From assembly GCA_029222685.1 (NCBI GenBank), contig JARHVB010000043.1:1-45326 (forward strand): 45,326 nucleotides of DNA, given 5' to 3'. This DNA is from Terripilifer ovatus (GTDB taxonomy: Bacteria > Pseudomonadota > Alphaproteobacteria > Rhizobiales > Beijerinckiaceae). Each line of letters starts with the position of its first letter. Within the stretch, counting starts at the first letter, position 1. Shown here one piece after another: positions 1 to 7,932 of the stretch. The translations under genes were made by a program, and so were the position numbers. The notes beneath the pieces are model-generated. The model saw only the letters and a list, made by a program, of their open reading frames with translations. It had not been told where the DNA came from and ran no database searches.

Positions 1-91
1 TGTGATCAAAGCTCATCGCCGAGGTCCTTTCGAGGTTGGATCGTTTTTGCAAATCCAATCCTACCTTCTGGCCACCTACCGTCCCATAGTA

Positions 92-212
92 TCTGAGGAG
101 CGCCTGAAAGGCGCGTCTCGAAGGACGGGGCGACACGCCGCAGCCTCTCTCACACGCCCTCTTCCTTCGAGACGCAACGCTTACGCGTTGCTCCTCAGGA
201 TGAGGGCTTCTG
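92..212. repeat. Family A palindromic repeat, two inverted copies
   Basis: Two copies of an intergenic palindrome face each other. Copy one spans about 92-130 and copy two about 158-212. Each has an arm like CTGAGGAGC, a short GC-rich palindromic loop and an arm like GCGTCTCGAAGGA. The same element recurs near 36795, 37733, 37857 and 44991. The distal edge of copy two runs into the 3' end of the minus-strand gene that follows and supplies its last codons and stop. Positions 1-91 show nothing I can support as a gene. Confidence 0.85.
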
Positions 213-1040
213 AGAGCTTGTTGCAGCTTGAAACCGCACCAGCACATCCAGCGCGTCGCGCGGCGGCGACGCCAGCCGCGTCTTGAATGCCAGCGTGCGT
301 CCCGCGCCGATCCGCGCCTCCGGCGGCGGCGCCGACCAGGTGTAGATGTCCCGTCCCGACGGATCGCGCAACGACAGCCGCAACTCGCCGAGCTGCGAGG
401 GCGCATTGCGCAGATTGGCGATCTGGCCTTCGACGACAAGGTAGCTCTGGCCCTGATCGTCGAGCAATGTCGACCGCACGCCACGGATTTCCAACCCCCG
501 CGCATTCGCCGGAATGCCCATCGCCGCATAAAGCGGGGCGATCACCGGCAGCGCGTTGGCGATCTGGACGCGGCCGGCAATCGCCAGGCTGCAGACTCCG
601 GTCAATCCAACGACCGAAAGAACCGGCGCGAAACGGCGCAGCCGTCCGCTTTGCCTGCGGCCGATTGTATCGAGGTTCTTCGATTTTTGGTCGGACGGCT
701 TGCCTTGCGGCGCGCGCTGCCGATTTTGCCGAGGCGCTGCAGGCTCTTGCGAAGCATGGCGGTCGAGTGCCGCCAGCGCGCTCACCGGAATGGGCGTCGC
801 CGGCGCACGCGGCACGAAGGATTCCTCCTCAAGAATAAGCACATCGAAGGACGAAAGCTCGCGCCTGTGTGGATCATCGAACGCAAGCATCGGTTCCAAT
901 GTGGGCTCGATGCGCTGCAGGGATGCGTCTTCACGCGCCGCATCGATCGCCTCTTGCGGCCCTTCATGGGTCGCTTTCCTGGTTTGGCCGTTGCCGAAAA
1001 TCGAATACATTGGACCTGGTTCGGTTTGTGCGGATGCCAC
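195..1040 (-). CDS. DUF3426-like single-pass membrane protein lacking a zinc ribbon
   Basis: The 281-residue product has a low-complexity hydrophilic N-terminal half, one membrane helix around residues 140-165 and a C-terminal extracytoplasmic domain. That domain resembles the end of the MJ0042 zinc-finger/DUF3426 proteins often found beside ftsE in Rhizobiales (pattern L-I-GV-S-L-DD-G-YLVVEG-I-N, then a basic-rich LxLRDPSG segment). Those relatives usually open with a CxxC zinc ribbon. None is present here, and no upstream minus-strand frame encodes one before the ftsE start. I use the GTG at 1040; an ATG at 1010 is an alternative. The last residues (QKPSS) and the stop lie inside a family A repeat. 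Function is unknown. The family assignment comes from recall of the C-terminal pattern. Confidence 0.6.
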   Translation of the reverse strand: MASAQTEPGPMYSIFGNGQTRKATHEGPQEAIDAAREDASLQRIEPTLEPMLAFDDPHRRELSSFDVLILEEESFVPRAPATPIPVSALAALDRHASQEPAAPRQNRQRAPQGKPSDQKSKNLDTIGRRQSGRLRRFAPVLSVVGLTGVCSLAIAGRVQIANALPVIAPLYAAMGIPANARGLEIRGVRSTLLDDQGQSYLVVEGQIANLRNAPSQLGELRLSLRDPSGRDIYTWSAPPPEARIGAGRTLAFKTRLASPPRDALDVLVRFQAATSSQKPSS

Positions 1041-1072
1041 CTCTCGGGCGTTGTCATGATCTGCACTTATGG

Positions 1073-1086
1073 TTAATTCGCTTTAA
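1073..1086. promoter_or_regulatory. Weak CtrA-like motif between the DUF3426-like gene and ftsE
   Basis: TTAA-N6-TTAA lies in the divergent intergenic space about 130 bp before ftsE. The CtrA consensus is TTAA-N7-TTAA, so the spacing is one base short. It is recorded because ftsEX is a division operon and a perfect box lies before ftsK in this window. This may be chance. Confidence 0.2.
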
Positions 1087-1215
1087 AGATTCGCCGTAGA
1101 AACTGGCAGAAATGCTCAGGCGAGCGCATTTTCAAGCGAAACGGACACCGGTTCGCGTGAAGAAAATGCGCTCTTTGAACAAGCCAGACGCGGCATCTGG
1201 GCAAGCGAGGTTTGA

Positions 1216-1878
1216 TTGGTCCGCTTTGAGAATGTCGGTCTGCGCTACGGCATGGGGACGGAAGTCCTCAGGGACATCAGTTTTGCCATCGAGCCGCAAT
1301 CGTTTCAGTTCCTCACCGGGCCGTCGGGTGCCGGCAAGACCACCCTGCTGCGGCTGATTCTCATGTCGCTGCGCCCGACGCGCGGTTTCATCTCCTTGTT
1401 CGGACAAGATGTTTCACAGCTCGGCAAGGATGAGATCTCGGCCATCCGCCGCCGCGTCGGCGTCGTCTTCCAGGATTTCCGCCTGCTCGATCACCTCACC
1501 ACCTACGAGAATGTCGCGCTGCCGCTGTTCGTCCAGGGCCAGGAGGATCGCACCTACCGGCCGCAGGTTGTCGAACTGCTGCGCTGGGTCGGCCTTGGCG
1601 ACCACATTCACGCCTATCCGCCGGTGCTGTCGGGCGGTGAAAAACAGCGCGCCGCCATCGCCAGGGCGCTCATCGTCCAGCCCGAACTGCTGCTCGCCGA
1701 CGAGCCGACCGGCAACGTCGATCCCACCCTGGCGCGCCGGCTGCTGCGGCTGTTCATGGAACTCAACAAATCCGGCACGTCGGTGATCATCGCCACCCAC
1801 GATCTTGCCCTGATGGACCAGTTCGACAGCGCAAAACGCTTCGTTCTGGGCGAGGGACGGCTGCACATCTATGACTGA
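1216..1878 (+). CDS. ftsE: Cell division ATP-binding protein FtsE
   Basis: This is the cytoplasmic ATPase of the FtsEX complex, which links the divisome to periplasmic peptidoglycan hydrolase activation. The product has 220 residues, normal for the family. Visible motifs are Walker A GPSGAGKT (35-42), Q-loop VFQDFRLLDH (84-93), signature LSGGEKQR (138-145), Walker B LLLADEP (158-164) and the H-loop IIATHD near the C-terminus. Translation starts at TTG, with GAGG five bases upstream, and the first residues MVRFENV fit the family. The stop overlaps the start of ftsX by eight bases, so the two are translationally coupled. Confidence 0.95.
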   Translation: MVRFENVGLRYGMGTEVLRDISFAIEPQSFQFLTGPSGAGKTTLLRLILMSLRPTRGFISLFGQDVSQLGKDEISAIRRRVGVVFQDFRLLDHLTTYENVALPLFVQGQEDRTYRPQVVELLRWVGLGDHIHAYPPVLSGGEKQRAAIARALIVQPELLLADEPTGNVDPTLARRLLRLFMELNKSGTSVIIATHDLALMDQFDSAKRFVLGEGRLHIYD

Positions 1879-2872
1879 CCATATCGATCAGGACGCCGAT
1901 ATAGGGCTTGAAGAGGACCAGCCCGCCAAAACCGGGGCGAGATCGCGGTTCGCGCGATCGGCGCAGAAGCTCGTGCAGTCGCGCCTGGCGCTGATTCCCG
2001 CCGACACCACCGCCAGCCGCGCGTTGGTGACCGTGATCGCCATCATGACCTTCCTGGCGACCCTGACCGGCGGCGGCGCCGTGCTCGTCTACGATGCCTC
2101 GAAGGGCTGGGATTCGTCGATCTCCCAGGAGATGACGATCCAGGTCAAACCGGTGCTCGGCCGCGACGTCGAAGCCGACGTGCGCAAATCGGCCGACCTC
2201 GCCAGGAGCATGCCCGGTTTTTCCGAAGTCCGTCCGTTCAGCAACGATGAATCGACCAAATTGCTGGAACCCTGGCTCGGCGCCGGCCTCGACCTGAGCG
2301 GCCTGCCGGTCCCCCGCCTGATCGTGCTCAAACTCGCAGGCGGCCCGCGGCCGAACCTCGACGAGCTGCGCCGGCAATTGCGCCAGCAGGTGCCGAGCGC
2401 CGTGCTCGACGATCACCGGCTCTGGCTCGAACGGCTCGGCACCATGTCGCGGGCGCTGGTGCTGATCGCGCTGGCGGTGCTGGGTCTGGTACTCACCGCC
2501 ATGGCGCTGGCCGTGGCTTTCGCGACGCAGGGCGCCATGGCCGGCAGCCGCGAGATCGTCGACGTGCTGCATTTCGTCGGCGCGCAGGACCGCTTCATCG
2601 CCAACGAATTCCAGCGCCATTTCCTCAAGCTCGGCCTCAAGGGCGCGCTCATCGGTGGCGGTGCCGCACTGATCGTGTTTTTTCTCGCCGGCATCGTCAC
2701 GTCCTGGTGGGTGACGAGCCTGGAGGGCAATCAGGTCGAGGCGCTGTTCGGCAATTTCGCCCTCGGCTCGGCCGGATATGTGACGATTGTCGTGATCGCC
2801 TGCGGCATTGCAGCGCTGACGGCGCTGATGTCCCGTTCGGTCGTCCTGCGCCGCCTGCGGCGCATCAATTGA
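1871..2872 (+). CDS. ftsX: Cell division permease-like protein FtsX
   Basis: This is the membrane partner of FtsE. The 333-residue protein has a cytoplasmic N-terminal tail of about 50 residues, a first membrane segment around 56-80, a periplasmic domain of about 110 residues, and three further membrane segments near 195-220, 255-280 and 300-325. This four-helix layout is typical of FtsX. The periplasmic domain contacts hydrolase regulators in other species; the partner here cannot be told from sequence. The ATG overlaps the ftsE stop. The gene is followed by plsC after 67 bp. Confidence 0.93.
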   Translation: MTDHIDQDADIGLEEDQPAKTGARSRFARSAQKLVQSRLALIPADTTASRALVTVIAIMTFLATLTGGGAVLVYDASKGWDSSISQEMTIQVKPVLGRDVEADVRKSADLARSMPGFSEVRPFSNDESTKLLEPWLGAGLDLSGLPVPRLIVLKLAGGPRPNLDELRRQLRQQVPSAVLDDHRLWLERLGTMSRALVLIALAVLGLVLTAMALAVAFATQGAMAGSREIVDVLHFVGAQDRFIANEFQRHFLKLGLKGALIGGGAALIVFFLAGIVTSWWVTSLEGNQVEALFGNFALGSAGYVTIVVIACGIAALTALMSRSVVLRRLRRIN

Positions 2873-2939
2873 TCACGACAACGCTGAACTGCTAAACATC
2901 GCCGTCCTGCCGCGCCATCGCCCCAATCCGTGAAGCCTC

Positions 2940-3707
2940 ATGCTCTATGTCCGGTCGCTTGTTTTCAACGTCCTGTTTTACCTGAATCTCATTGTCCTAA
3001 TGATCCTCGGCCTGCCGGTGCTGCTGACGAACCGCAAGGGCGTGTTCTGGCTGTGCGCGGCCTGGGGCAAGAGCTCGCTCTGGCTGCTCGACAAGATCTG
3101 CAATCTCAAGAGCGAATTCCGTGGCCTCGAGAACATTCCCGACGGTGCGCTCATCATCGCGCCCAAGCACCAGTCGATCTGGGAAACCTTCGCGCTGGAA
3201 ATGTTCTTCAAGGATTACACGATCATCCTGAAGCGCGAACTGACTTTGGTGCCCGTTTTCGGCTGGTATCTGTGGCGCGCCGACCTCATCGCCATCAACC
3301 GCACGAACGGCCGCTCGGCGCTCGACCAGATCATCGAGCGCACCAAGATGCTGCGGGCCCAGGGCCGCCAGCTCTTTTTCTTTCCGGAAGGAACCCGGCG
3401 GCCCCCCGGCGCACCGCCGAAATACAAGATCGGCGTCGCCCAGGTCTATGCCGCGAGCGGCATGCCGTGTCTGCCCGTCGCCATGAACTCAGGCCTGTTC
3501 TGGCCGCGCCGCAGCTTCGTCCGCCGCCCCGGCACCATCGTCGTCGAATTCCTGCCGGTCATTCCGCCGGGCCTTCCCAGGGACGAGTTCTTCACCTTGC
3601 TGCAGACCACGATCGAGACCCATTCCAACAGGCTGATGGCGGAAGCGATTGCGAAAGACCCTTCGCTTGCTGATCATCTCGAGCAGCCTCTGCCCGCGGC
3701 GAAGTAA
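2940..3707 (+). CDS. plsC: 1-acyl-sn-glycerol-3-phosphate acyltransferase family protein
   Basis: This protein likely acylates lysophosphatidic acid to phosphatidic acid at the inner membrane in phospholipid synthesis. It has 255 residues with a hydrophobic N-terminal segment (about 5-30). The catalytic block reads KHQSIWET, so the usual HX4D appears as HX4E (His77, Glu82). The second block FPEGTR (148-153) is intact. A glutamate at the HX4D position occurs in some alphaproteobacterial members as far as I recall, so loss of activity is not implied. It probably belongs to the ftsEX transcription unit and ends facing chaC. Confidence 0.88.
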   Translation: MLYVRSLVFNVLFYLNLIVLMILGLPVLLTNRKGVFWLCAAWGKSSLWLLDKICNLKSEFRGLENIPDGALIIAPKHQSIWETFALEMFFKDYTIILKRELTLVPVFGWYLWRADLIAINRTNGRSALDQIIERTKMLRAQGRQLFFFPEGTRRPPGAPPKYKIGVAQVYAASGMPCLPVAMNSGLFWPRRSFVRRPGTIVVEFLPVIPPGLPRDEFFTLLQTTIETHSNRLMAEAIAKDPSLADHLEQPLPAAK

Positions 3708-3721
3708 AGGCCACGGACGAT

Positions 3722-3763
3722 TGTCATTTCCGACGCCGGCAAAGCGGGCGAGCGGGGATGACA
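3722..3763. repeat. Family B palindromic repeat
   Basis: Single copy with arms TGTCATTTCCGACGC and GCGAGCGGGGATGACA around a short loop. It sits between the convergent ends of plsC and the ChaC-like gene. It is the same family as the elements at 5533, 13315, 27126 and 39790. A hairpin here could protect or end both transcripts. Confidence 0.8.
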
Positions 3764-3795
3764 CCAAGGCTGAAGCAGACGAAGCTCTATAGCGC

Positions 3796-4320
3796 CTACC
3801 GCAAATTCTCCATCAGCCACTTCAGTGTCTTGTCGTTTACACCGATGCTGCGCAGGTGATCGTAGGTGTTGATGACATAGGCCGGGTTGTCGCCCGACAT
3901 GCCCTTGCCCTGGCGCACCAGCCGCAGCAGGTCTTCGCGCTCCAGCCGGCCCGCATATTGATGATGCCGGCGGTCGGCGACATATGTCACGGCCACCACC
4001 TCGTCGCCGCCGGCCAGTTTCGCCTTCAGCAGGATTTCGAGATAGATCGACGTCACCTGTTCGCGCTCGCGCAGATAGTCGATGACCTCGTTCCAGTTCT
4101 CGTCGCGCACGCGAAACGCCACGCCCTGGCAGGAGCCGCCGCGATCGAGACCGAGCACGAGGCCCGGCGCGTCCTGCGTGCCCCGATGCACATGGGAATA
4201 GACGCAGAGCGATCTGTGATAGCCATGGATCGTGGCGATTCGCTTCTCCTCGAACTCGAAGCCCGGCCGCCACATCAGCGAACCATAGCCAAAAACCCAG
4301 CGATCACCGTCCCGTTGCAT
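3796..4320 (-). CDS. ChaC-type gamma-glutamylcyclotransferase
   Basis: This enzyme likely breaks down glutathione or gamma-glutamyl peptides in the cytoplasm, releasing 5-oxoproline. The 174-residue product carries the cyclotransferase fold signature VFGYGSLMW (9-17) and the segment YLREREQV (82-89), where the catalytic glutamate of ChaC proteins lies. The ATG at 4320 begins MQRDGDRWVFGYG, as expected for a short N-terminus. A 13-bp tandem repeat lies just upstream. The gene is divergent from the DUF2125 gene and convergent with plsC. Confidence 0.88.
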   Translation of the reverse strand: MQRDGDRWVFGYGSLMWRPGFEFEEKRIATIHGYHRSLCVYSHVHRGTQDAPGLVLGLDRGGSCQGVAFRVRDENWNEVIDYLREREQVTSIYLEILLKAKLAGGDEVVAVTYVADRRHHQYAGRLEREDLLRLVRQGKGMSGDNPAYVINTYDHLRSIGVNDKTLKWLMENLR

Positions 4321-4335
4321 TTCGACGTCCCAAGA

Positions 4336-4374
4336 ATCAGTATCGAGTATCAGTATCGAGTATCAGTATTGAGA
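4336..4374. repeat. Three tandem copies of a 13-bp unit
   Basis: The unit ATCAGTATCGAGT occurs twice exactly and once as ATCAGTATTGAGA. The array lies 15 bp before the start codon of the ChaC-like gene, in its 5' leader or promoter and in the divergent space shared with the DUF2125 gene. Such arrays can change copy number by slippage. No binding protein can be named. Confidence 0.85.
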
Positions 4375-4446
4375 TTCAGGATTGGCGGCTGCAAATATGC
4401 CGCTTTTTGCCCGTTTCCTACCTCGGTTTATACAGGAGCGCATCTG

Positions 4447-4506
4447 ATGAACAGACGCGGCGCATGCCAGCCCTTCTCGCACCATTGGGCGAAGACCGGT
4501 TCATGA
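4447..4506 (+). CDS. Short upstream ORF, 19 codons, coupled to the DUF2125 gene
   Basis: The reading frame MNRRGACQPFSHHWAKTGS starts at an ATG with AGGAG eight bases upstream, a much better ribosome binding site than that of the gene it precedes. Its TGA (4504-4506) overlaps the ATG of the DUF2125 gene (4503) in an ATGA junction. This layout suggests translational coupling or a leader peptide. The peptide resembles nothing I recognise. It could be a chance ORF, but the Shine-Dalgarno and exact overlap argue that ribosomes use it. Confidence 0.4.
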   Translation: MNRRGACQPFSHHWAKTGS

Positions 4507-5528
4507 GCAGAAAGAAGCTCGTCTATCTGCCCCTGGCCCTGCTTGGCGTGCTCGTGGTTCTCGGTGTGGCCGGCTGGTATGGCGGCGCGCTGTTCGTCGA
4601 GCATCGCTTCGCCCAATGGATCGACAACGAGCACGGCAAGGGTCGCGACTGGTCGTGCGGCAGCCAGAAGACCTACGGATTTCCCTTCACCCTCGGCGTC
4701 GATTGCAGCGATGTCGTCCTCAGCGGCACTCATGCGGGCACGCCGTTCCGCGGGACCATGCCGCGCCTGACCGGCCACGCGAAGATCGGCGATCCGCAAC
4801 TCTTCATCCTCGAGGCGACCGCGCCGCTGATCGTCAGCCTGCCCGATCAGGGCGAGGAAATGGGCGCGACGTGGACCACCCTGCGCAGCGAATTGCGGTT
4901 CAGCGGCGGCAAGCCCGTCGCGGCGAAAGTCTTCGGCGACAAGCTCGCGCTGTCGGGAAAATTCGGCATGCCGGACGACGGCACGGAAACCGCCGACCGG
5001 ATCGACATCGACGTCAGCGTGCCCGCCGATGCGCCGCACGACCAGGAGGTTTATGATCTCTCCTTCGCCATGACGGGATTGAAGATCCGCGAACTCGACA
5101 TGCAGACAGGAACGAACGAGCCCGCCAACCTGAACGGCACGGCGCGCCTGTCGCAATTCGAACTGCTTGCGCCCAGGAGCCTGGAAGAACGCCTCGATGA
5201 CTGGCGCAGCCACGGCGGCGCACTGAAAGTGTCTTCCCTGCAATTCACCAAAGGCACGATGAGCGCACAAGTCTCGGGCCGGCTGATCCTCGACGACTAC
5301 CATCGTCTCGCCGGCGAACTCGATACGCAGATCGCCGGCATCGAACCCATCCTGCAGCGCTTCGGCATTCCGGTCGGACTGACGGCGATCGAGAACCTGC
5401 TCAGGCGCTCGGGGACCGGCAGCCAGCCGCCGCCGCCAAGAGGCATGCAGCTGCCGGTCGCCTTGCGTAACGGCAGCGTCTATATCGGACCGATCAGGAC
5501 GCCAGTGCGGCTGCTCCCCCTGTATTGA
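4503..5528 (+). CDS. DUF2125 domain-containing protein
   Basis: The 341-residue protein begins MSRKKLVYLPLALLGVLVVL, one N-terminal membrane anchor or signal segment, followed by a long beta-rich extracytoplasmic region. The DUF2125 label rests on the family pattern (anchor, W-rich segment, two conserved cysteines in WSCGSQKTYGFPF and VDCSD near residues 55-80, and a C-terminal LRNGSVYIGPI-type end). Its function is unknown in the literature I recall; an envelope role is an inference. The start is set by the overlap with the short ORF upstream; an in-frame ATG at 4464 is a less likely start. It ends facing hisC, across a long family B repeat. Confidence 0.8.
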   Translation: MSRKKLVYLPLALLGVLVVLGVAGWYGGALFVEHRFAQWIDNEHGKGRDWSCGSQKTYGFPFTLGVDCSDVVLSGTHAGTPFRGTMPRLTGHAKIGDPQLFILEATAPLIVSLPDQGEEMGATWTTLRSELRFSGGKPVAAKVFGDKLALSGKFGMPDDGTETADRIDIDVSVPADAPHDQEVYDLSFAMTGLKIRELDMQTGTNEPANLNGTARLSQFELLAPRSLEERLDDWRSHGGALKVSSLQFTKGTMSAQVSGRLILDDYHRLAGELDTQIAGIEPILQRFGIPVGLTAIENLLRRSGTGSQPPPPRGMQLPVALRNGSVYIGPIRTPVRLLPLY

Positions 5529-5532
5529 TCGT

Positions 5533-5648
5533 TGTCATTCCCGACGCGCCGCAGGCGCGAGCGGGAATCCAGAAATCAAGGGCCGCCATATTGGGCCGTC
5601 ACGTTGCGTCTGGATTCCCGCTCTGCGCTTCGCTTGGCGGGAATGACA
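5533..5648. repeat. Composite family B element (two facing copies plus shared core)
   Basis: The left copy begins TGTCATTCCCGACGCGCC; the right copy ends GCTTGGCGGGAATGACA. The inner part, including GTCACGTTGC followed by TCTGGATTCCCGCTC, is nearly repeated in the element at 39790-39906, so the two are copies of one mobile-like unit of about 116 bp and not independent hairpins. It lies between the convergent stops of the DUF2125 gene and hisC. Confidence 0.85.
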
Positions 5649-5666
5649 CACCAAAGCTGGGGCCCT

Positions 5667-6794
5667 TCACGCCCCCACATTCCCCTTGGCGCCATGCGCC
5701 GCAAACTCGCGCAACGCCGCAGCGACAAGCCGCGTCGCTTCCTCGGTGCCGATCGTAATCCGGATCGCGTCGGGCAAATGATAAGAACCGACGCCGCGCA
5801 CGATGAGGCCGCGCTGCGCCAGAAACTCCTCCGCCTCGGCAGCCGTGAACCCCGGCTTGCGCGAGAAATGCACGAGAATGAAATTGGCGACGCTCGGCGT
5901 CACTTCCAGTCCCGCGGCGCGCACTTCCTCGCTCAGCCAGTTCAGCCATTTGTCGTTGTGCGCCACCGACATCTCGACATGCTTCGTGTCGTTGATCGCC
6001 GCAATGCCCGCCGCAATGCCCGGACCGCTGACGTTGAAGGGTCCACGGATGCGGTTGACGATGTCGCAGATTTCTTCGGGCGCATACATCCAGCCGATGC
6101 GCAGGCTGGCGAGCCCGTAGATTTTCGAGAACGTGCGCGTCATCACCACATTGTCATAGGTCGAGACCATTTCGAGACCCGATGTGTAATCGTTCTTGAC
6201 GACATATTCCGCATAGGCCGCGTCGAGCACCAGCAGCACATGCGATGGCAGGCCGGCATGCAGGCGCTTGATCTCCTCGAACGGCAGATAGGTGCCGGTC
6301 GGATTGTTCGGATTGGCGATGAACACCGCCTTGGTGCGCGGCGTCACGCGCAACAGGATGTCGTCCACATCGGCGGTGAAATTCTTCTCTTCCGAGATCA
6401 CCGGCACGCCGCCCGACGTCTGGATGGCGATGTAATAGATCTGGAAGCCGTGCTTGGTCATGATGCCTTCATCGCCCGGCCCGATATAGGCGGTGGCGAG
6501 AAGATGCAGCAGATCGTCCGAGCCGCAGCCGCAGACGATGCGATTGACGTCGAGGCCGTAACGTGTGGCAATCGCCTCGCGCAACGCCCGCGACGCCCCG
6601 TCGGGATAGAGATCGAGCGTCATGCCCGCGCTCTTGTAGGCCTCGATGGCCGAGGCCGCCGGCCCGTGCGGCGTTTCGTTCGACGACAGCTTGAACGTCT
6701 TGGCGCCACCCTTGGCCTTGCTCTTGCCCGGCACATAGGCCTCGATGTCGAGAATACCGGTGCGCGGCACGGGGCGCGAAATGGGGGAAGTCAT
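5667..6794 (-). CDS. hisC: Histidinol-phosphate aminotransferase (HisC family)
   Basis: This is a fold-type I PLP aminotransferase of 375 residues. Visible features are NPNNPTG (161-167), the PLP lysine Lys224 in TFSKIYGLASLR, and the phosphate/carboxylate arginine at 232 in the following segment. The ATG at 6794 has GGAG six bases upstream; an in-frame TTG farther out is not needed. It follows the chorismate mutase gene by 51 bp on the same strand. HisC-like enzymes beside chorismate mutase often transaminate phenylpyruvate or prephenate, so an aromatic role is as plausible as histidine synthesis. The sequence alone does not decide. Confidence 0.9.
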   Translation of the reverse strand: MTSPISRPVPRTGILDIEAYVPGKSKAKGGAKTFKLSSNETPHGPAASAIEAYKSAGMTLDLYPDGASRALREAIATRYGLDVNRIVCGCGSDDLLHLLATAYIGPGDEGIMTKHGFQIYYIAIQTSGGVPVISEEKNFTADVDDILLRVTPRTKAVFIANPNNPTGTYLPFEEIKRLHAGLPSHVLLVLDAAYAEYVVKNDYTSGLEMVSTYDNVVMTRTFSKIYGLASLRIGWMYAPEEICDIVNRIRGPFNVSGPGIAAGIAAINDTKHVEMSVAHNDKWLNWLSEEVRAAGLEVTPSVANFILVHFSRKPGFTAAEAEEFLAQRGLIVRGVGSYHLPDAIRITIGTEEATRLVAAALREFAAHGAKGNVGA

Positions 6795-6845
6795 GAAAGC
6801 TCCAGTGGACTGCAAAAGATCGAAAACAAAAAGTTTGGAACGCCG

Positions 6846-7712
6846 TTAAGCCAGAACTTCATGGCGCAGCGCATGGCTGCCGATTTCCGACAGCCGCGCC
6901 TCGGTGAGGCCGGCCTGGGTGAATGCCTGGCGAAGCTGTTCCTGCCCCAGCGCGCCCGGCACCGACAGCAGCAGCGACAGCCCTAGCTCATTGCCGGCAT
7001 TGCCGAGGATTTCGCCGCCCAGCGCGCCGATCAGCCCCGGCAGCGCATCCCGCCATCGCGTGATCGAGGCCTCGTAGATCACCACGTCGCGCGACGCCGC
7101 TTCCGCCAGCGGCAGGGACAGGACGAAGGCCGGCAGCCCGGCGGGGTGATCGGGCCGCTCGACGAACGGCAGGCGGGCAATGATCTTGGGCGCGTCGGGC
7201 GGCGCCAGGCGGTGCCACCACGGGTGCGACATCGCCCCGCCGTCGATCCGCACCATGCCGAGATCGCCCTGCGAATTCCGCACCGCATCGATGACGCCGA
7301 CGGCGCCGTAATGGGTGATGAAGGGCACGGTGAAGCCGAAATGAAATCGCGCCGAGTCGCGCATCATCGCGTCGCCGCCGGCCGTATCCACGTGGACGCT
7401 GTAGGGCGCCTGCACGTAGGTGAAGGTCGAGATGATGATGCGCCAGATGCCCTCGACCGTGTCGAGCGGCAGCAGGCCGCGATGGCGGATGGCGATGCGC
7501 CGCATCATATCGGCCTCGCGGCTCGGCCGGAACGCCGACCCGCCGCCTTGTCGGGCCTTGATCGCGATCAGCCGGTCGATGATCTCGCTGCGCTCAATCA
7601 ACAGCTCGTGCATGGCCTGGTCGATCCGGTCGATATCGACACGGAGCGCCGACAAATCGACGACAGGACTGTCGACGACGGGAGCATCAGAGGACTTCTG
7701 GTCTGCGGACAT
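6846..7712 (-). CDS. Chorismate mutase (AroQ type) with long C-terminal domain
   Basis: This enzyme converts chorismate to prephenate in phenylalanine and tyrosine synthesis. Residues 20-110 form the AroQ helical domain, with Arg24, Arg41, Lys52 and Glu66 matching the substrate-binding positions of the E. coli mutase domain. The remaining 170 residues carry no clear prephenate dehydratase motif; this 280-290 residue form is familiar in Rhizobiales. It is the first gene of the minus-strand pair with hisC and is divergent from metX. The ATG at 7712 has only a weak ribosome binding site. Confidence 0.88.
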   Translation of the reverse strand: MSADQKSSDAPVVDSPVVDLSALRVDIDRIDQAMHELLIERSEIIDRLIAIKARQGGGSAFRPSREADMMRRIAIRHRGLLPLDTVEGIWRIIISTFTYVQAPYSVHVDTAGGDAMMRDSARFHFGFTVPFITHYGAVGVIDAVRNSQGDLGMVRIDGGAMSHPWWHRLAPPDAPKIIARLPFVERPDHPAGLPAFVLSLPLAEAASRDVVIYEASITRWRDALPGLIGALGGEILGNAGNELGLSLLLSVPGALGQEQLRQAFTQAGLTEARLSEIGSHALRHEVLA

Positions 7713-7857
7713 GAGCTTGCTTCGTAAAATGGCACCGAAAGCCGACAGGTGCTGTCATAATCAGCCGCTGCCGGGAAGGCAAAGAAAACTCAAGGACCCG
7801 GCCTTCTCCCAGCCATGCTCGCAGCGCGTCCGGCCGATCTGCGAAACCGCGGTTTTC

Positions 7858-7887
7858 TTGACTTGTGAACGCCCCGGCACCTATATA
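7858..7887 (+). promoter_or_regulatory. Sigma-70 type promoter for metXW
   Basis: TTGACT (7858-7863) and TATATA (7882-7887) are separated by 18 bp and lie 46 bp before the metX start. The implied leader is about 40 nt, too short for a SAM-II riboswitch. No SAM-II conserved core is visible. Confidence 0.7.
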
Positions 7888-7932
7888 CCGCACAAGCCGT
7901 TCTAAAAATCGAACGCCATCACGAGGCCCCGC

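Noticed and set aside
2..286. Plus-strand ORF at the window start
   Set aside because: It is made of family A repeat sequence and overlaps the 3' end of the supported minus-strand gene.
5532..6986. Long open frame on the plus strand across hisC
   Set aside because: It is antisense to hisC and chorismate mutase, whose motifs and start sites are clear. It is Arg/Asp/His-rich as expected for a shadow frame in GC-rich DNA, and runs through a repeat.
7713..7932. SAM riboswitch upstream of metX
   Set aside because: SAM-II elements are frequent before met genes in alphaproteobacteria, but the conserved core is not visible and the sigma-70 promoter leaves a leader of only about 40 nt.
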